This document shows positions 26,873-41,280 of a DNA stretch of 64,000 nucleotides, in pieces. Within the stretch, counting starts at the first letter, position 1. Each line of letters opens with the position of its first letter. A model generated the notes under the pieces. That model was not told the DNA's origin, searched no databases, and saw nothing but the letters and a program-made list of their open reading frames with translations. The position numbers were made by a program, and so were the translations under genes. The stretch lies in assembly GCF_018691265.1 (NCBI RefSeq), contig NW_024881303.1:12889777-12953776 (forward strand), given 5' to 3'. The stretch is from Tyto alba (taxonomy: Eukaryota; Chordata; Aves; Strigiformes; Tytonidae).

Positions 26873-29800
26873 CAAAAACAAAGTCAGATTTAACGTGCCC
26901 TTGAAATGCAGGCAGCTCCTGGATCACATTTTTCTCCATTAGATTGCACAAGTCAGCTTGTTTTCTTCCCATTTTTGCCAAACTCAGAGGCACAGTGACA
27001 ACTATTTTTAAAATATAGCTAACAATCATGGCAAATCTGAAAATTTTGTTTTTAACATTTAATGTTTAGTAAAAGCCTATCCAAAACAAGTCATCTGGTT
27101 TCTCTCCTTTTCCTGCCTTCAAAAGTCTCAGAACTAGTTTGTCCTGCATCTACATTAATAATTTCAGAGCAAGAAAGCAGTATGATAACTATAAGAGAGG
27201 CTTAACAATCTTTGCTGCACACCAAGCACTGCCTTGCACTCATTCTGCACTGCTGTTCTGCTCATACTCCCACTTTACACCAATCATAACTGATCCTAAA
27301 AGATGCCAAGAAACAGCAAACTGGAGAGACAGGCTCTCAGCAATAAGCAGCAGCAAGTACGCTTGCAGTCAGAGGAACAAAACAGGGGCACAGCCCTGCA
27401 AAGATGTTGGATTTTCCTGAGCTGCCTCCGCTTTGGGATTACGAACGCTCCTTCTGCAGTGCCAGCATTTGCATACCACAGCATATTTACAAAGAAATCA
27501 ATCGGGACACAAGCACAAAGGTGAACATGGAGAAGAGGCCTGTAGAGCTTGGGGCATTCCACAGGAAAGCACACTGCTTTCTGCTCTGCTTCAGGGAAAA
27601 GCAAACTAGGTAAGACATATCCACATATAAAGCATGATCCCCACCCCATTTAACAAAGAGGACAGAAGTTTGCAGGCGCAAAGCCGTACAAGCGCTCTAA
27701 AACGCAACCACCACGTGGCAAGCGTTAGGAGCAGAGCTCACACAAAGAGCTGAGAGGCAGCCGGAGACCGAAGGGAGAGGGCTGGGAAAGCCTCTGCTGC
27801 CGGGAGAGCGGGGAAGAGGAGACCCAGCCTTATTCTCCAGCCATCGCCGCAAGGAAGCAAGCACAAAGGGGACGGTGAGCCTAAGAAGATAAGGAGAAGC
27901 CAGTTGAAAGCCAGCCTGGCAATGTAGATAAACAGAGGAGCCAAGACCCTGCTGGAAGGAGAAACGTATGGTTTGGTAGAGAGCTGAGGGAGGAACCCAG
28001 CTTGGCGCTGCCCCGGGGAGGGGAAGGAGGAGACACTCCCCGGCGAGGCAGAGGAAGGCAGTTTGCACAGCACTTACCTGCCCTGGAGCACGTCCCTCGC
28101 ACCGCACAACGCTGCGGCATGGTCCTCCTCACAACACAGATACACAGCTACAAAATTAACTTAATTTTACTGTGTTCAGGGCCATTAGTCTTTCCAATCT
28201 GAGGACCGAGATACTATACAACAGATAAATGCCTCTTTACTGAAGCTGAAAATTCTTCCTTTTTCTCCAATTTAAAAAGAAGGGGGGGGAAAAAATGCCT
28301 TTTAAACATAATTCATGCTCAGGGCAAAACATCCCCTCTCTCCCTCCCTTCCAAAAACCATCATCATAGTGAAAGCAGCCAGAGTCTCTGCCTGTGTTAA
28401 GAGCCCAGAGGTCTCATTTTCCCTTCCCACAAATTATATAACGGAAAAAAAATGCAGTGGCCAACCCCCAGCAGCTGTTTGATAGGAATACAGCTGTGTC
28501 TCCTCACACATCAGTTGTGCTGCCCCACACTGCACTGGACAAATTCAAAACGTGGCTACCAAGCTTATTTTTTTTTACCCAGTGACCACTGGACAACTCC
28601 ATAAAAATAGGGCACCCTACTGAGCTCCAGCCGCATAAGGAGGCATTAACAATCATCCCTGTCCTACACCCAGTGCTACCACTCTGGCCACTCTAGAGCA
28701 TTGTCTCCGCACTATCACCTTCTGAGCATCAGTGACCCAGTACAGCCTCTTGTTCTGCCACCAGGTCACTTCAAATCCAAACCTCAGCTCCCCAGCTTGT
28801 AGAAAAGTGCTTAATGGGGCTTACACACGTCCATACAGAAGTGAAGAGGGAGGCGGAGCAGCAACAAGGACAAGGTAGCAAGGGAAACAAAACACACTGG
28901 GACATAAAGAGGACAGAGAGCCTCAAGGGAGGGACAGTATTTAGAAGAACAGAGTTATCAGAGACTTAGAAGCTAAAACCGTGCTAAGGTTGCTGGGGCT
29001 TCAAAGGGGAAAAAAAGAAGTCCATGCAGAGCATCTTGGAGAACACAACAGGCTTACAGGTGCATATGTGGGCTGGAGCAGTGAAAAGCTGAGACACACT
29101 GGCACCAAAGGGGAAAGCAGAATGTCAAAGACAACTACAAGGCAAGGCAGGCCAGGGAATCTGCACCATTTACCCATAGCAAGGGACTCTGCCAAGCATT
29201 TTGGGACACTTGCATCTTCCTCAGCAGAAAAGCTGTGTGTCCTCTTCATTTCTATCCTGGCCTGCATTTTCCCAGCACAATTTATTGCATTTACTTAAAG
29301 ACAAGTGTGTTCCCTGACTTCGGGATTTTCATAGGCTGCTATTTCAATAAAGTTTACTACCTTAAAGGATAGACTACAAGACAGGTACCATGAAACAGGG
29401 ACTAAAACCCACCATTCTTAGTGCAACTGAGCTCTGATCTGAGACTGGGAGTTATAGGTACTGCTGCAACACTGATTTCACTCTGTATATTTGCAAGTCT
29501 TGAGTCTTCTGCTCTGTGCCACCACTCAAATACAAATTGCTGCAAGTCCAGCTGTATCTATGTTGAAGGGGAAGAATGAGTGTCAAAATAATTCAGGCTA
29601 AATTGACTCCGCAAACTTCTCTCTTCTGCTCCTCCTCCTACCCCATAAAATCCCTCAGCCTGACTTCCCCCTCTGTGCATGCACACAGACCCTCAGCAAA
29701 AGCTTTGCACACATTAAACCAATACTCATTAACATGGCCAGGGGCACTGCTGGGAGCCTCAGCTCCCTTTAAGGCATGCTCCAATTAGTCCAACTTTCTA

Positions 29801-32800
29801 ATGATAAAACCATTTGTAGTCAGTTATTCATGATAGTGGCAGTGATTCTTGGTATAATTCTGTTCATTAATACCTAGCCTGCATGCACAACAGCAAAGGA
29901 GGAAGAGTTCACAGTCTGCAGGATATCAAGCTTCAGTTAAAAAAATAATATAAAATCAAACCAACACAAACTCAAGGGTAAACCAACTTGAGCAAGACAA
30001 ATGAAGCCCTTTTCCCATGGCAGTTTTTCTGCACGAGCATTTATTGTGCAGAGCAACAAGAACATCTTCTTCTACTTGTTCCTAAGATCCCACACAAGCA
30101 GTGGCCACAGAAGGTGCTGGCTGGCTGTACTGGACCCAAATACAAGCAGGACTCCAAGCTCACTCTTGTCAACACTTCCCACATCTCCACTTGCTGAGCC
30201 CTGTGTGAGGGCATCCAGCTGCAGCGCTGTGACATGCTCACCCCCCCACGTCCCAGCAGACAGCTCTCCACTATCCTGCAACAGCTGTGGGAGCTCCCTG
30301 TAGGAACAGTCACCACACGTGTCACCGCACGAGACACAGAAGCAACAGGGAAATGGGACTCCCTGAAGGCCCAGACAAACCCCATCTTCAAAAACTGTCA
30401 TTCAGCAGGAATACGGCCCAGGCTTTCTCAACAGCTGGATGTTAGATCTTTGCACCCAAGTATTGTTTCTGGTATATCCAGTATAAGCTACAAACACCCC
30501 CTCTTCTGCTCCAGCAAAGGCTGAGCACCAGCAATGTTTTCAAGACCTTGGCACAAGGCAGGGAAACAAACATCCCCGACAAGCCCCAAGAAATTTGGGA
30601 TGCTCTTTTCCTCAAGATCATGATTATCAGGTACCAGCACTGTGTTCAGGCTGGTAAGCTACATGCTAGATCAATTCACATGGCCTCCAGCAACACAGTC
30701 CTAACAACATTGCTCTTAGACCTGTAGCCAACTTTTGCACGGTACTTCAGACTGCCAAGCTGTTGACTCCATCGCCTTACTTGTTTCCATGCCCCCACAG
30801 AGAAAGAAAGAAAGAAGCTGCAAACAAAACTCCTTAAAAGACCACTTTCTCATAGCAGTGTTCCAGATCCATTGTCAGTTGTTCCAGGATTGCAGAATGA
30901 GACAATCCCATTGCATCTGGTGCTGTCCTGAAGCAGAGGCATCAGCTTACATGCAGGAGAATTTAGATGCCTGTTGCCGCTGAGTTCCGTCTAACGTTGC
31001 AGTCTCCTCCAAAAACCTCCATTTTCCCTTTCATAGAACCCAACAATTCAGCCACAAGTATGAACAGGTTCATCAAAAGACATTATCAGTCCAAAAGCAG
31101 TTCAACAATGAGTCCCAGGGCCCTGGCAAGTCCCCCCACAACCTCAGTATCTCCTTATGCAACTGCTCAATCAGTATGTAGAGAAGTCACATGAGACTAG
31201 CAGAGATGCTGGGAGAGCAGGTTTTAAGTTATTCCTGCACAAGAAAAAGGAACAATAATTAAGCAATGCCTAATGAGATGCCTGGGCTCTATCTATTTGA
31301 GAATCCTTGCACCCTTGACTATAGCAACACACTAAGAAAACAGCACTCCCTCTATGCAGTTTGTTTAAATATCTGTGCTATCTCCAGTAAAGAACTCCGC
31401 AGCAATTTCTAGGAAAGATGACACCAGAGCACCACAGTTTCCACATCTCTGGCTTACTGCCCTTGGATAGTTCTTTTTGTGCAGTCAGTAAGACTGGAAA
31501 ACTTGTTTCCATCTGACACTGGTTGGTGATGCAACCTCCCTCCCCCCACATCCTAACCACGAGCAAAGCCATACTGAAGGTCCCACCCCAGTGGTCTACA
31601 GAACAGAATAACTACACCTTTTTCTTCTGAGCCCCACTTCATCAGGGTTATGCTACTGCAAAGCTAAAGCTTTCACAATGAGTTTCTAGGTTGCTTCTCT
31701 GTTCCTAAAACTGAAGGTGGCATGCCAGCAGGCTCAGCTCGTGCCCTGCAGTAACGCTTCACGTAAGGCAAGGGCACAATGCCTTTGCTCTACTGCACCA
31801 TCTGCAAGAATTTCCCCTGTAGGAGCAGGGCAAAGACAAAAGGGACAGGGAACACACCAAGCTACAGTATGAAGAAACAAAATGTAAGCATTTGTCTCTT
31901 ACAGCCATCGCTGACAGAAGGATACTGCAGAGTAGATCCACCCCCCACCCCCCAAGCTGTATGCATAATCACTAGGCAGTCAGTTTTTCCCTCACCAAGT
32001 TTAAGATTGCTCATGTCCAACTTTACCCTGTGATGCTGGCACCTTCCTGAACAGAGGCTTCAATTCAAACGTATAGGCCAAGGACACACTATCAACACCA
32101 CTAGGAAAGCAGATTTTTCTGCTTTCAGAAGCCCTTCCTCTGCTGTTCCTACGGAACCATCAATTTTGGCCACTTGAAACCATGACACAAGGGGGGAAGG
32201 GCGGGAAGAGGGAAATTTTATCTGTATTAACCAACTCTTCCCTGGCTCCCTTGGCTCTTCTGTAGAAAACTCACTTGAAACCATCACACGACCCTACCAC
32301 TTCTGCCATCGTTCAAAAAACATAGTGAGTTTCCCTTGTTCCTCCTGTTTGTTCTCATGATTTCAAAGTCATCTACAGTAGTATCATTCTCAGCACTGCC
32401 ACTAAAAGCAACACTTGTGAATTAGAAAGGGAACTTCCCCAGCCTCCTAAATCCTCGGTAGAATAAGGCACACATGCAGAGGACAGAAGGTCACTTTCCT
32501 GTCTCAATACATCCCAACATAAAGATACCAGTCTTGTTCACATCAGACATCAACCAACCAGAGGTGTAATGTTTCCTGAAGTTTTAAAACACAGGGAGCA
32601 AGAACTAGTTCCCTTTTCTTTCTACCTGTCCTTTCCCAGAAGTTTTCAAACAAGTCAGTTGTAGGAACTTGGAACTTCATTTGCTCATCTAGGAATGAGA
32701 AACACTTCATTCCTAATTGAGCTAGACCATAAATTTCCATCAGGTATGCTTTCAAATAAAGCCCTTTAATACAAGGTACATTTATCACCATTCAGAAGTG

Positions 32801-33865
32801 AGACTAGAACATCACAGCACACTACAGTAGGAAGTGTATTTGTTGCCAGTTGGTATATCTCTAAACTGAGACAAAGGAAGGAGGAAAAGTGTCAGAAATA
32901 GTATCAGTATCATTAACTCAAACAGAAGGTTATATATCTCAGGGACTCTGAAATGGTACATAGATAAAGACCTAGTATCATAATGTTAACGTAAAGAAAT
33001 AAGTACAACATCCCAGTCTACATAAATGTCTTTCATTGTGACATGGAAACAGGAAGAACAAAAAGTAAATCTGATCCCACGTTATCACTAATTCAGTTCA
33101 TATATACCAATTTTTTTTTAAATGAAGAAAACATTTGAGTTCATTAGCAACAGAAAACAGCCTGAGTAACTGAAGTGCCACAGACATCTCCATTTAAAGC
33201 TTTTCGCTTTTAATCCTAAATATATCTCAAGAATATCCCTTCTGATATTTCCACACTGGACTTGGGGAGGGGAAAGTGGATTCTGAGAGCTAATGACTTA
33301 CTCTTTTTCCCTATTGAGTTCTCACATCCAGCATATCGCATCCATGACCTTTCCATAGAGATTAAGTGTTGTTTCATGTACTGAATATTGCCCTAGAGAA
33401 CTAGCTGGCCTTCATGAAACACAACGCTATCATCCATGAACTAGTCCCAGGTATTATTTACTTCTGGTTATGAGGATCCATGTTAGTGTGACCTTCTGAC
33501 TTTAAGCCCAGAGTTCACAAGATACCCGTAAAACCACTGTATTCATTTATTAAAACAAACAAAAAACCCAAGGGAATTATTTTCTTCTCATAGACTTAGA
33601 AGATCTGTTCCTTGGAATGGGACTCCCTGCATTTCATTACTGATTCATGAACACCTTACCCTGCTAAGTTGCTTTGCAGCAAGAAACCCCATGTTTTCTC
33701 CTCAAGCACTGTTACAACAAAAGCTTAGATCATCTGCTAGAATGCTTATGCACTGCAGTTCTGAAGAAAAAGCTGTATGAAAATGGATTTATTTCCGACT
33801 ACTACAGAAACTGACTGAACGCAGAACAGGGATGCTATGTGGGAAACCATGTTTTGTTCCCTGAA

Positions 33866-33945
33866 GCAGAAGCAAGTCATTTTACCTCAGTGCCTCAACT
33901 TCCTCCTGCCTTCAACTTGTGGCGATACTCAGCACTTTGCAGACA
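33866..33945 (+). mobile_element. MIR/L2-like remnant
   Basis: CAAGTCATTTTACCTCAGTG followed by CCTCAACTTCCTCCTGCCTT resembles the MIR stretch CAAGTCACTTAACCTCTCTG, CCTCAGTTTCCTCATCTGTA. The match is short and degraded, so the family assignment is tentative. Confidence 0.4.
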
Positions 33946-35449
33946 TACATGTAGAGGGCCAGAAAGGCTAAAGGCCATTATCAGGACAGTGTTTTGGGCT
34001 TGATGGCAGAGAGAACTGCTGCACACACACAAGCCAGGCAAAGACAGACCTTGAAGGAATTTTTACCACAGTGCACTTCAAAGTGAGAAGACCAGAGAGA
34101 AGAGAGTCAATTCAAGTTACCTTCTGCAAGTAATGGTGGCCATAGGAGGCTTCCATCTCTCACATCCAAAGAAAGAATCGCCCAGTATAACAGGTTACCA
34201 ACACTGGCAGATCACCATGCCTGCTGAAGAACAACTTCCACAGCAGACTGAACTACAGAAATGCCCCTTCTGGGGGAAGGGGGAGAGTGGAGTTCTGCAG
34301 GAAGAGAGCTACTCTGCTTTCCAGACACATCCTCCATTATTTTGTATCTTTTCCAGTGTAGACACTAACAGCATTTGCACACCCAGTTCCAGTGCTAATG
34401 GGAGCAGACACCAGTGTCAAGCCAGTTACCTGGGCAAGTCTCTTGCTAGCTATGTCCCTTTTGCTTGAGACATGGGCCTTTCCAGGGATCTAGACATCAG
34501 AGAACTCCATAAAATGGTTCCTGGCCTGAGGGGGCAAAGCAAGAGCGGAAAACATTCACTCCAGCAGGAAAGTATCCTTGGGCTTACAGCCTCAGAGGGG
34601 TGTCTAGTAGGATATGAGATTCCTTGCCTACCTAGGAAAGTCTGCACCTTCCCAAACATCATTTAAGGTTTCACAAAACCCCTTTTTAAGTAGGAGACCC
34701 CAGTGAGAAGGAGAAGAAAGGATGGGGAAAGTAAGCTATTCACAACTAACTGGAATTCCTCTGTAAGGGTTATACAGCCTTAACTACAGCAGATTAAACT
34801 CACACCCTAGCTCAGTCTATACAGGAAAAGCTTTTTAGTATAGACAAAGAGTAAATCAGAACCCTACGTGTCTGCAGATCTGTAGCCAGAGCTGTGCTAC
34901 CTAGCATAAACTTTACTTAAACTACTAAAAGAACATAGCAGGAAGATAATACCCATATACCTGAGCTATCAAAAGGAGTTCCTGAACTTCTTATACCCAG
35001 GAGTCTCACTGTAGAGTACAGTTAGCCTACCTATAGCTGCTACACCAAGAAGGGACAATCATGACATAATCCATGGTATAATTGAGTCAATTCAGCAGAA
35101 CTTCACCAGGAAACTGAAATCCTGGTCCATTTGGTGTGCTCCTCCTTAGAGGCTGCTGAACTAAGCCTTCTTTTCCTACAGTCAGGTTAAGACAGACAGC
35201 AACCTTCAGGCTGAGTCCAAGGATGCTCTGACATTCCAGAGTGTCTTCATATGCGGTACCTTTGTAGGATGTATTGCTAAATTACAACAGAAGGGCAAGG
35301 CAGAACCAACCTCATTCCCTCAAATCTCACGTTTCTCCATTATGCAACTTGATAGGTTATTATGTGACAAGAGAAAGTCTAGCCCTAGTTCTGGTTGACC
35401 GATGCCAATAAAAAGGAATTTTATCTCTGGCTGGTAAAATGTTGGATGG

Positions 35450-35471
35450 AAAAAAAAAAAAAAAAAAAAAA
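35450..35471 (+). repeat. A22 homopolymer
   Basis: Run of 22 A in intron 2. No associated element recognised. Confidence 0.85.
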
Positions 35472-38400
35472 TCAGACTGAACCACCCAGTTATTTACAGC
35501 ACTGAAGACTGCCTGTTTTGATTCAAGTCAGCACGATCTTCTGGAAAACTCAAGAACAAAAAGCAGTAGTTAAGGAAAATAAGTTAGTTACAGAGAAACT
35601 AATGATCTATCTCTGTTAGACCTCAGAACAGAAGAAACTGCATGTATGTCTATCCTTTTCTAGCAGTATTTCAAATACTAACAAACAGGCAAATGAAGGA
35701 ATAAGTTAGTGAACTAGAAAGAAAAGCAAGCTGCTAGCCATAGGAAAGGAAGCTATCTCTGTCTCTGCAGATTCAGATACAAGTCTTCTCCCCAACTCCC
35801 CCAGTCCATCCTTCCTCACGTGCCACATCAGCTTATTCTAGCCAGGCCCTGCAACGGCGGGTACCGAGCGCAAAGCCTTTAGGAGGCAAGAAGGCAGAAG
35901 CGATTCTGTGAAGTTCAGAACACCAAGGCTTACCTCCACACCAGGTGAGCTGCCTGAAAGATCACTGGAGATAGGTATTAAAAAGAAAAGCTAAACAAAT
36001 GAGGACAAGATATTTAGGTTCTAGAGGTCTTATTCTTATCATAAAAGCTCCTAGAAAACTACAAGATTTTAACATATCGCTAAGCTTTAATCAAGTCTCT
36101 TGCCAAGTTACAGTTTTGGAGAATCACAGGTGATAAAACAATACTGTGGATTAGAACCAGCTACATAAAAACAAAAGGGAGGAGGAAAAAAAAAAAAAAA
36201 ACACACATCATAAATTGGAAAAGAGAGAAGTGTCAATACAAGGCCCAGCCTACAGCCCTCTGACCCAAAGGGACTTATCCCACTGACCTAGCTGGGCTCT
36301 GGTTCATGGCATTTATGCTCTGAAGTTTATGGATTCATTCCATAGCAGCTAAGTACGAAGCCATTCCCAGTATGTATCCTGCTATATTGGCAGAGCTTTG
36401 CTTTGTACAGCTATACCGAACTGTCTCCCAGCACGTTCTGCTGGTAGAAGGGTGGGGTTTGCTGGCCACACAGCACCTACCTTAGGGATTTCTGCCTGCC
36501 AGCAGCTGACCCACACCTCTATCTCAAATACGAGCTAACAGCGTACCACTCCATTGCAAGCCTGCACACAGCCAATAATTCCAAGTTTCTTTTTAAAGCT
36601 GCAATTAATAAAGCCACAAGGAAAGAGCTTTGTAAACTAGTAGAGCCACCCTGCAAGCCTTCTATCAGAGCCAGTCACAGTGTACTTAATGATGGGCCTC
36701 AAGGACTGCTCTCAAAATACCAGCAACATTATTTCTGCTCCGCTACACACAGCTCTACAGCAGACCACGGTGCTGCACACCTCTTTTTTCCAAGCCCCTG
36801 GACCAATTACTGAGAAAGATCATTCACGTAAAAGCATAAAACTTCACAGAGCTGAGAAGACACCAGCAGCAGGCAGCCTGGCTTCCAGAAACTGCTCCTG
36901 AACCCGGAGGCTCCATCTGGGCTCCCTTGCACAAACTACACTGAGCAGGGACCAAGCCAGCACCATGCACTTCAGACTTACTGCCTAGCCCACCAGAGCG
37001 TTCACACTCTGACAATTCAAAATCAAGTTTCCAGGAATAAGTAGCAGTGATTTTTGTCACCAGATGGACGGATGATTTATATTAATATGATAGACCTACC
37101 CTGCAAAAAGTCTCATCATAACCAAGGTACAGCTACAGATCAATTTGAGACATTAAATGATCTGCATAGCTAGTAATACACCTTAAAGAAATACATTTTC
37201 AAGACACTAGGTGCACAGTAGCAAGCAGGTTGCCGAGCCACTGTTTGTTTCATTCTTCTCTCCACTAGCTACTCCCACAACATGCTGATTAAGACAACGG
37301 CTGTTTGGCTGCTGGATCCCAGAGAAGCTCTAGCTCCTCCGACCTCTTACCCTCTTCTCAGCTCACCTGTGTCCTCATCTGTCATAACACACATGTCAAA
37401 CTACAGCCAGGGGTACTTGGTCATAGCCTTGGACCAGCTTCTGCTTGTCCATGTCATGATAGCATCTCTTCACAGTAAAGCAGGTCACCAGCAGGCCTTG
37501 AATCCTGAGAGGGGCCTCCTTAAATTATGCCTCCATCACAGAGTAGCAAGAGCCTATTCCCCTCAGGGTGCCCTAAGGCTCTGCTATAACTGCATCTAGG
37601 AAGATAATTTCACCATCCAATAGACTACTGTTTTCACAGACCACAGCAAACACATTTAGAACCTGCTTTTAATCTCTCCCTTCCAAGAGCAGACTGAACA
37701 CAACCTTCTGTTAAGATTTCCAAAAAAACGGCACTCCCATGTACAGACGCACCTTGCACAGAGCGGGCAGCAACAAACTTGAGCTCCACTACCGAGGACT
37801 TCTGATGAATGCAGCAGGCATTCAGCACCCTCTGGCTACCTTGTACATGGCTGAGTGACAAACGCTGTGGTGTCTCCATAGGTCAGCTGTCCTGTCATTG
37901 CTTAGCAGGGGATAGTGCTGGAGTTGTCATTTAATAAATATTTGGAATTCACTTACCATTTTATACCATCGTGGGGAAAATCAGCTTAGCTCAGGGGCAT
38001 GAGAGAGCGGTGTGACTGATACAGAGGGTGTTTATTTATGCAGGCAGCTAGAAAGGAGTCCAGGAGAACTGAACATGCTTCTATTAGCATCACTTGGCAT
38101 TCACTGCTCCAGCTTTTGCAGTAGAGGAGGCCTTTGAGTGTGGGAAATTCTAGGCTTCAGGCACTTGCTTGAATCCAGTATGCCAGAACACACTGCCTCG
38201 AGAGTTTCCCCAACTTCTCTAGCAGCTCGTATTCCCCTACCAGATTTTCAGGGGACCAGTCGCCAGATTTTCAGAAACCCTCTGGTGAAATAGTCACAGA
38301 AAAAAACATGGAAGACAAACATGCCAAGAAACACCCTTCAAATCCTTTGTTTAAGGGGGAAGAGGGTTTCTGCTGAGAAGTGAAATCCCCCTGCTCCAGG

Positions 38401-39339
38401 GTTGTGGCTGCTCCACCATGCCAGGCTTCACTAACAGAAGTAACATTCCAGAAACAGAGACAACACCAAAGCAGTCAGAGCAGAAGACTCCACATCTCCA
38501 GTGGTCACTGGGAAGTTTTGCTTGCATGAACAAGCAAGCAAGGAAGCATCATGAACTAGAAGTCAAGGTAATCCAGAGAAATATGCCCTTACACAAGCAG
38601 CACTGGACAAACCAGGAAACCTTCCAGTCCCTCATTCAGTCCCCCCCCTTCAGTTCCCATTACACGGAGAGGGACAGAATTAAACCCTGAGACACATCAA
38701 CGCTGCTCAGAAGGCACAGCACAGGTCTGGCACAACAGAGCCTAACCCCAACACGCATTTATTTGCTATGCATTTCTCTTCCTTCCAAGCAGCCTGAAAG
38801 GGAAATGTATAAATTTAGTTTCTGCCTTTCCCTGCTCGAGCCATCTCTCCCTCCCCTCTACCAGTGCACAAATGCAGACTCCTCCCTGAGATGGCCAGGC
38901 AAGCCCAGCACTGGCTGCACCTGCTATACTTTGCAGTAAAGCTAGAGCAAGCACACTGTCTCCACAAGGAATTCACAGTGGAATAGTTAATGCACCTTAG
39001 TTACCCTGCAGCCAGAAACACTTTTGACTTCTGGAAGACATATTACAAAGGAGAATTTCTTCCTGTTTTACCTTCAGAACATGAATTAGTCTGCTGTGGT
39101 CAGACCAGACTTTAGATGCATCAATTCTGTTAATAAGATAGACCACAAACACCAGCAACTCCTCTCCCCATCTTACTTGTCCCCAAATCAGACAGGGGAA
39201 TTTCCAGCCCTGCCTCAGAAAGCACTGGCTCTGCTCAAGCTGCTGGTTTATTCTCTAATGTCTCTAGATACACACACGCTTGTCCACTCCACTCCACTCC
39301 CATCCCCATACCGAACACCACAGGTACCTTTAACGTAAA

Positions 39340-39405
39340 ACAGAGAAAGCTAAAAGGTTCAGCTTTCTGCCCAAGGTCACACTGGAAGTCAAGCAATGAG
39401 TATCC
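39340..39405 (-). mobile_element. Possible MIR remnant
   Basis: TTCTGCCCAAGGTCACACTG followed by GAAGTCAAGCAATGAG resembles the reverse complement of the MIR core (TTGCCCAAGGTCACACAGCT, AGTAAGTGGCAGAG). Very short; could be coincidence. Confidence 0.3.
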
Positions 39406-41208
39406 TATGGTGAAACACCTGTCACAGTCTCTGCCAAGTGGAAATGATTCTCACATGTCAAGATTTTAGGTGACTTTGCTTAATGAAACCAAGCTCTTTT
39501 TAGTGTCTTCTCCCCACCACCACCTCTTACCTTGAGATGTCTTTGCTGTAGGGCAAAGTAACCTAAACCAAACATGCCTTCCCTCATTAGAAGAAGCCTT
39601 GCCTGTTTCCCCACCTGAAAAATCAACTGGAAGATGCTTTTTCTGAGCAAGGTTTTAAGCCACTGGGCCAAAAGATGGAGGAAGAAGCAGCAATATCACC
39701 ACATTATCTATATACCAAGCTGGCTCACCTCCCAGCTGGGTTCTCATTCATTCAAGTACAGCCTCCATTGTACAAAGAGAGGTGACCCAGCTGGAGGCTA
39801 ACAGAGTAAGAAACACAAGACCTTGATGAAGCCTTAGCTATGGAGAACACACATGCAGAGCAGAAGTGCTAATTACTCATCTTAGTACCTGGATTAACTG
39901 TGCACTGGAAGTCCTGCCCTAAATGGGAACAGTGGCCACTTTCCTGGATGTGGCACACAAGTGTCCCAGGCTCCTCCATGTAAGTACCAAAAGCCACACA
40001 CGCTGCAGACAATAGCATTCATTTTCCCCAATCCCGCCAGAAGCTTGTACTCTTACAGTCCAAATTACTGAAGGAGGGAAACAAGTTCTTTTTCTTCCCC
40101 TGCCACTTCCCACCTTTTCTTGTTACTACACATCTAAACCCAGGAAAGAACCTATCAAGCAGCTTCACATGCCACCTCCAGCAGTCAGATATGCCCCAGA
40201 GAGCCCTTCAGAGGCTAGTGTCAAACCTCAGCATCCTACGTGCTCTTTCCCCCATCGCTGTCAATTAGTCAGGCATCTACACAGAAGGGCCATTTTTGGT
40301 GTGCTGACAGCTTCCCCCATCCAATTCATTTCAGGATCTGTCCACGATCATTACTTCATTCCCTTGCTCACTCCACTAACACTCTAAGCTGTGCTTGGCT
40401 GCAACCAAAGACAATTTATTTATGGCTATTTGGAAGCAGCATTTCCACCACCTCCCTCAATGCTAGCCCATCCTCCTCCCCAAATGCAATTGTAGTTGCA
40501 TGGAGATAGTTCACTACACTGCAAGTTAAATAGTCACTTAAACACCTGCTTTGACAAGAAGATCTTTGTCACCTACAGCTGTGTGACATGGACACATATG
40601 TGAAACAACAGGGTGTAATTGTACTGTGATCCAAGTACGACGGGGATCTCATGCCTGTCTAACAGCACCAGCACAAAGCGCCTGCTCTTATTGAACAGAG
40701 TCCTGGGCATGCCTGGCCAAATTCAGCACCAGAGTAACCACCAGCTGCAGCAGGGACACCCCAACGGCAGAGGAGGGTCCTGCTCTGAACGCATGGCACA
40801 GGAACAGCACACGCATGACTGCAATATTGCTTGTTTTTCGGAAGGGGGAGGTTGAGTTGTTGCATGACACAAGGAACGGAAGTTGGCATGACCCAGGAGA
40901 TCTGAGTCAGGCAGGGCCTGTCCCAGCCTCAGAGAGGTCTACGAATGCAGATGGTAACAGTACGTCCACTTCTGAAAGAGATATGGTGCTTTGTGCAGCT
41001 CAGAGATGAAACAAGGAATCTGGAAAGATGGGAGGTTAGAGGTAGAAAGAGAGAAAGCCATAAGAGCCCTTGAACCCAAACAAATATTTAGTCAAGAATT
41101 TTTATGGAGTAAGACACAGAGAAGGAAGAATAAGACCTACACTGTAAAACTCAAGCCTGAACAGAAGTAACAAGACTTGAGAAGATCCACTCACAGGTGA
41201 ATTCAGAC

Positions 41209-41280
41209 TCTAGACCCAGCAAAGAACATCTTGCAATTTTAATCATCTCTAGACCCAGCAAAGCACATCTTGAAATTTTA
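41209..41280 (+). repeat. 39-bp imperfect tandem duplication
   Basis: TCTAGACCCAGCAAAGAACA starts at 41209 and recurs as TCTAGACCCAGCAAAGCACA at 41248. Both are followed by TCTTGNAATTTTA. Two units with period 39 and very few differences indicate a recent local duplication in intron 2. Confidence 0.85.

Noticed and set aside
37821..37829. Possible RE1 (REST-binding) site, TTCAGCACC
   Set aside because: Only the left half-site is present. The right half (GGACAGCGCC-like) is missing at either standard or expanded spacing. Tempting because RCOR1 is a REST partner, but unsupported.
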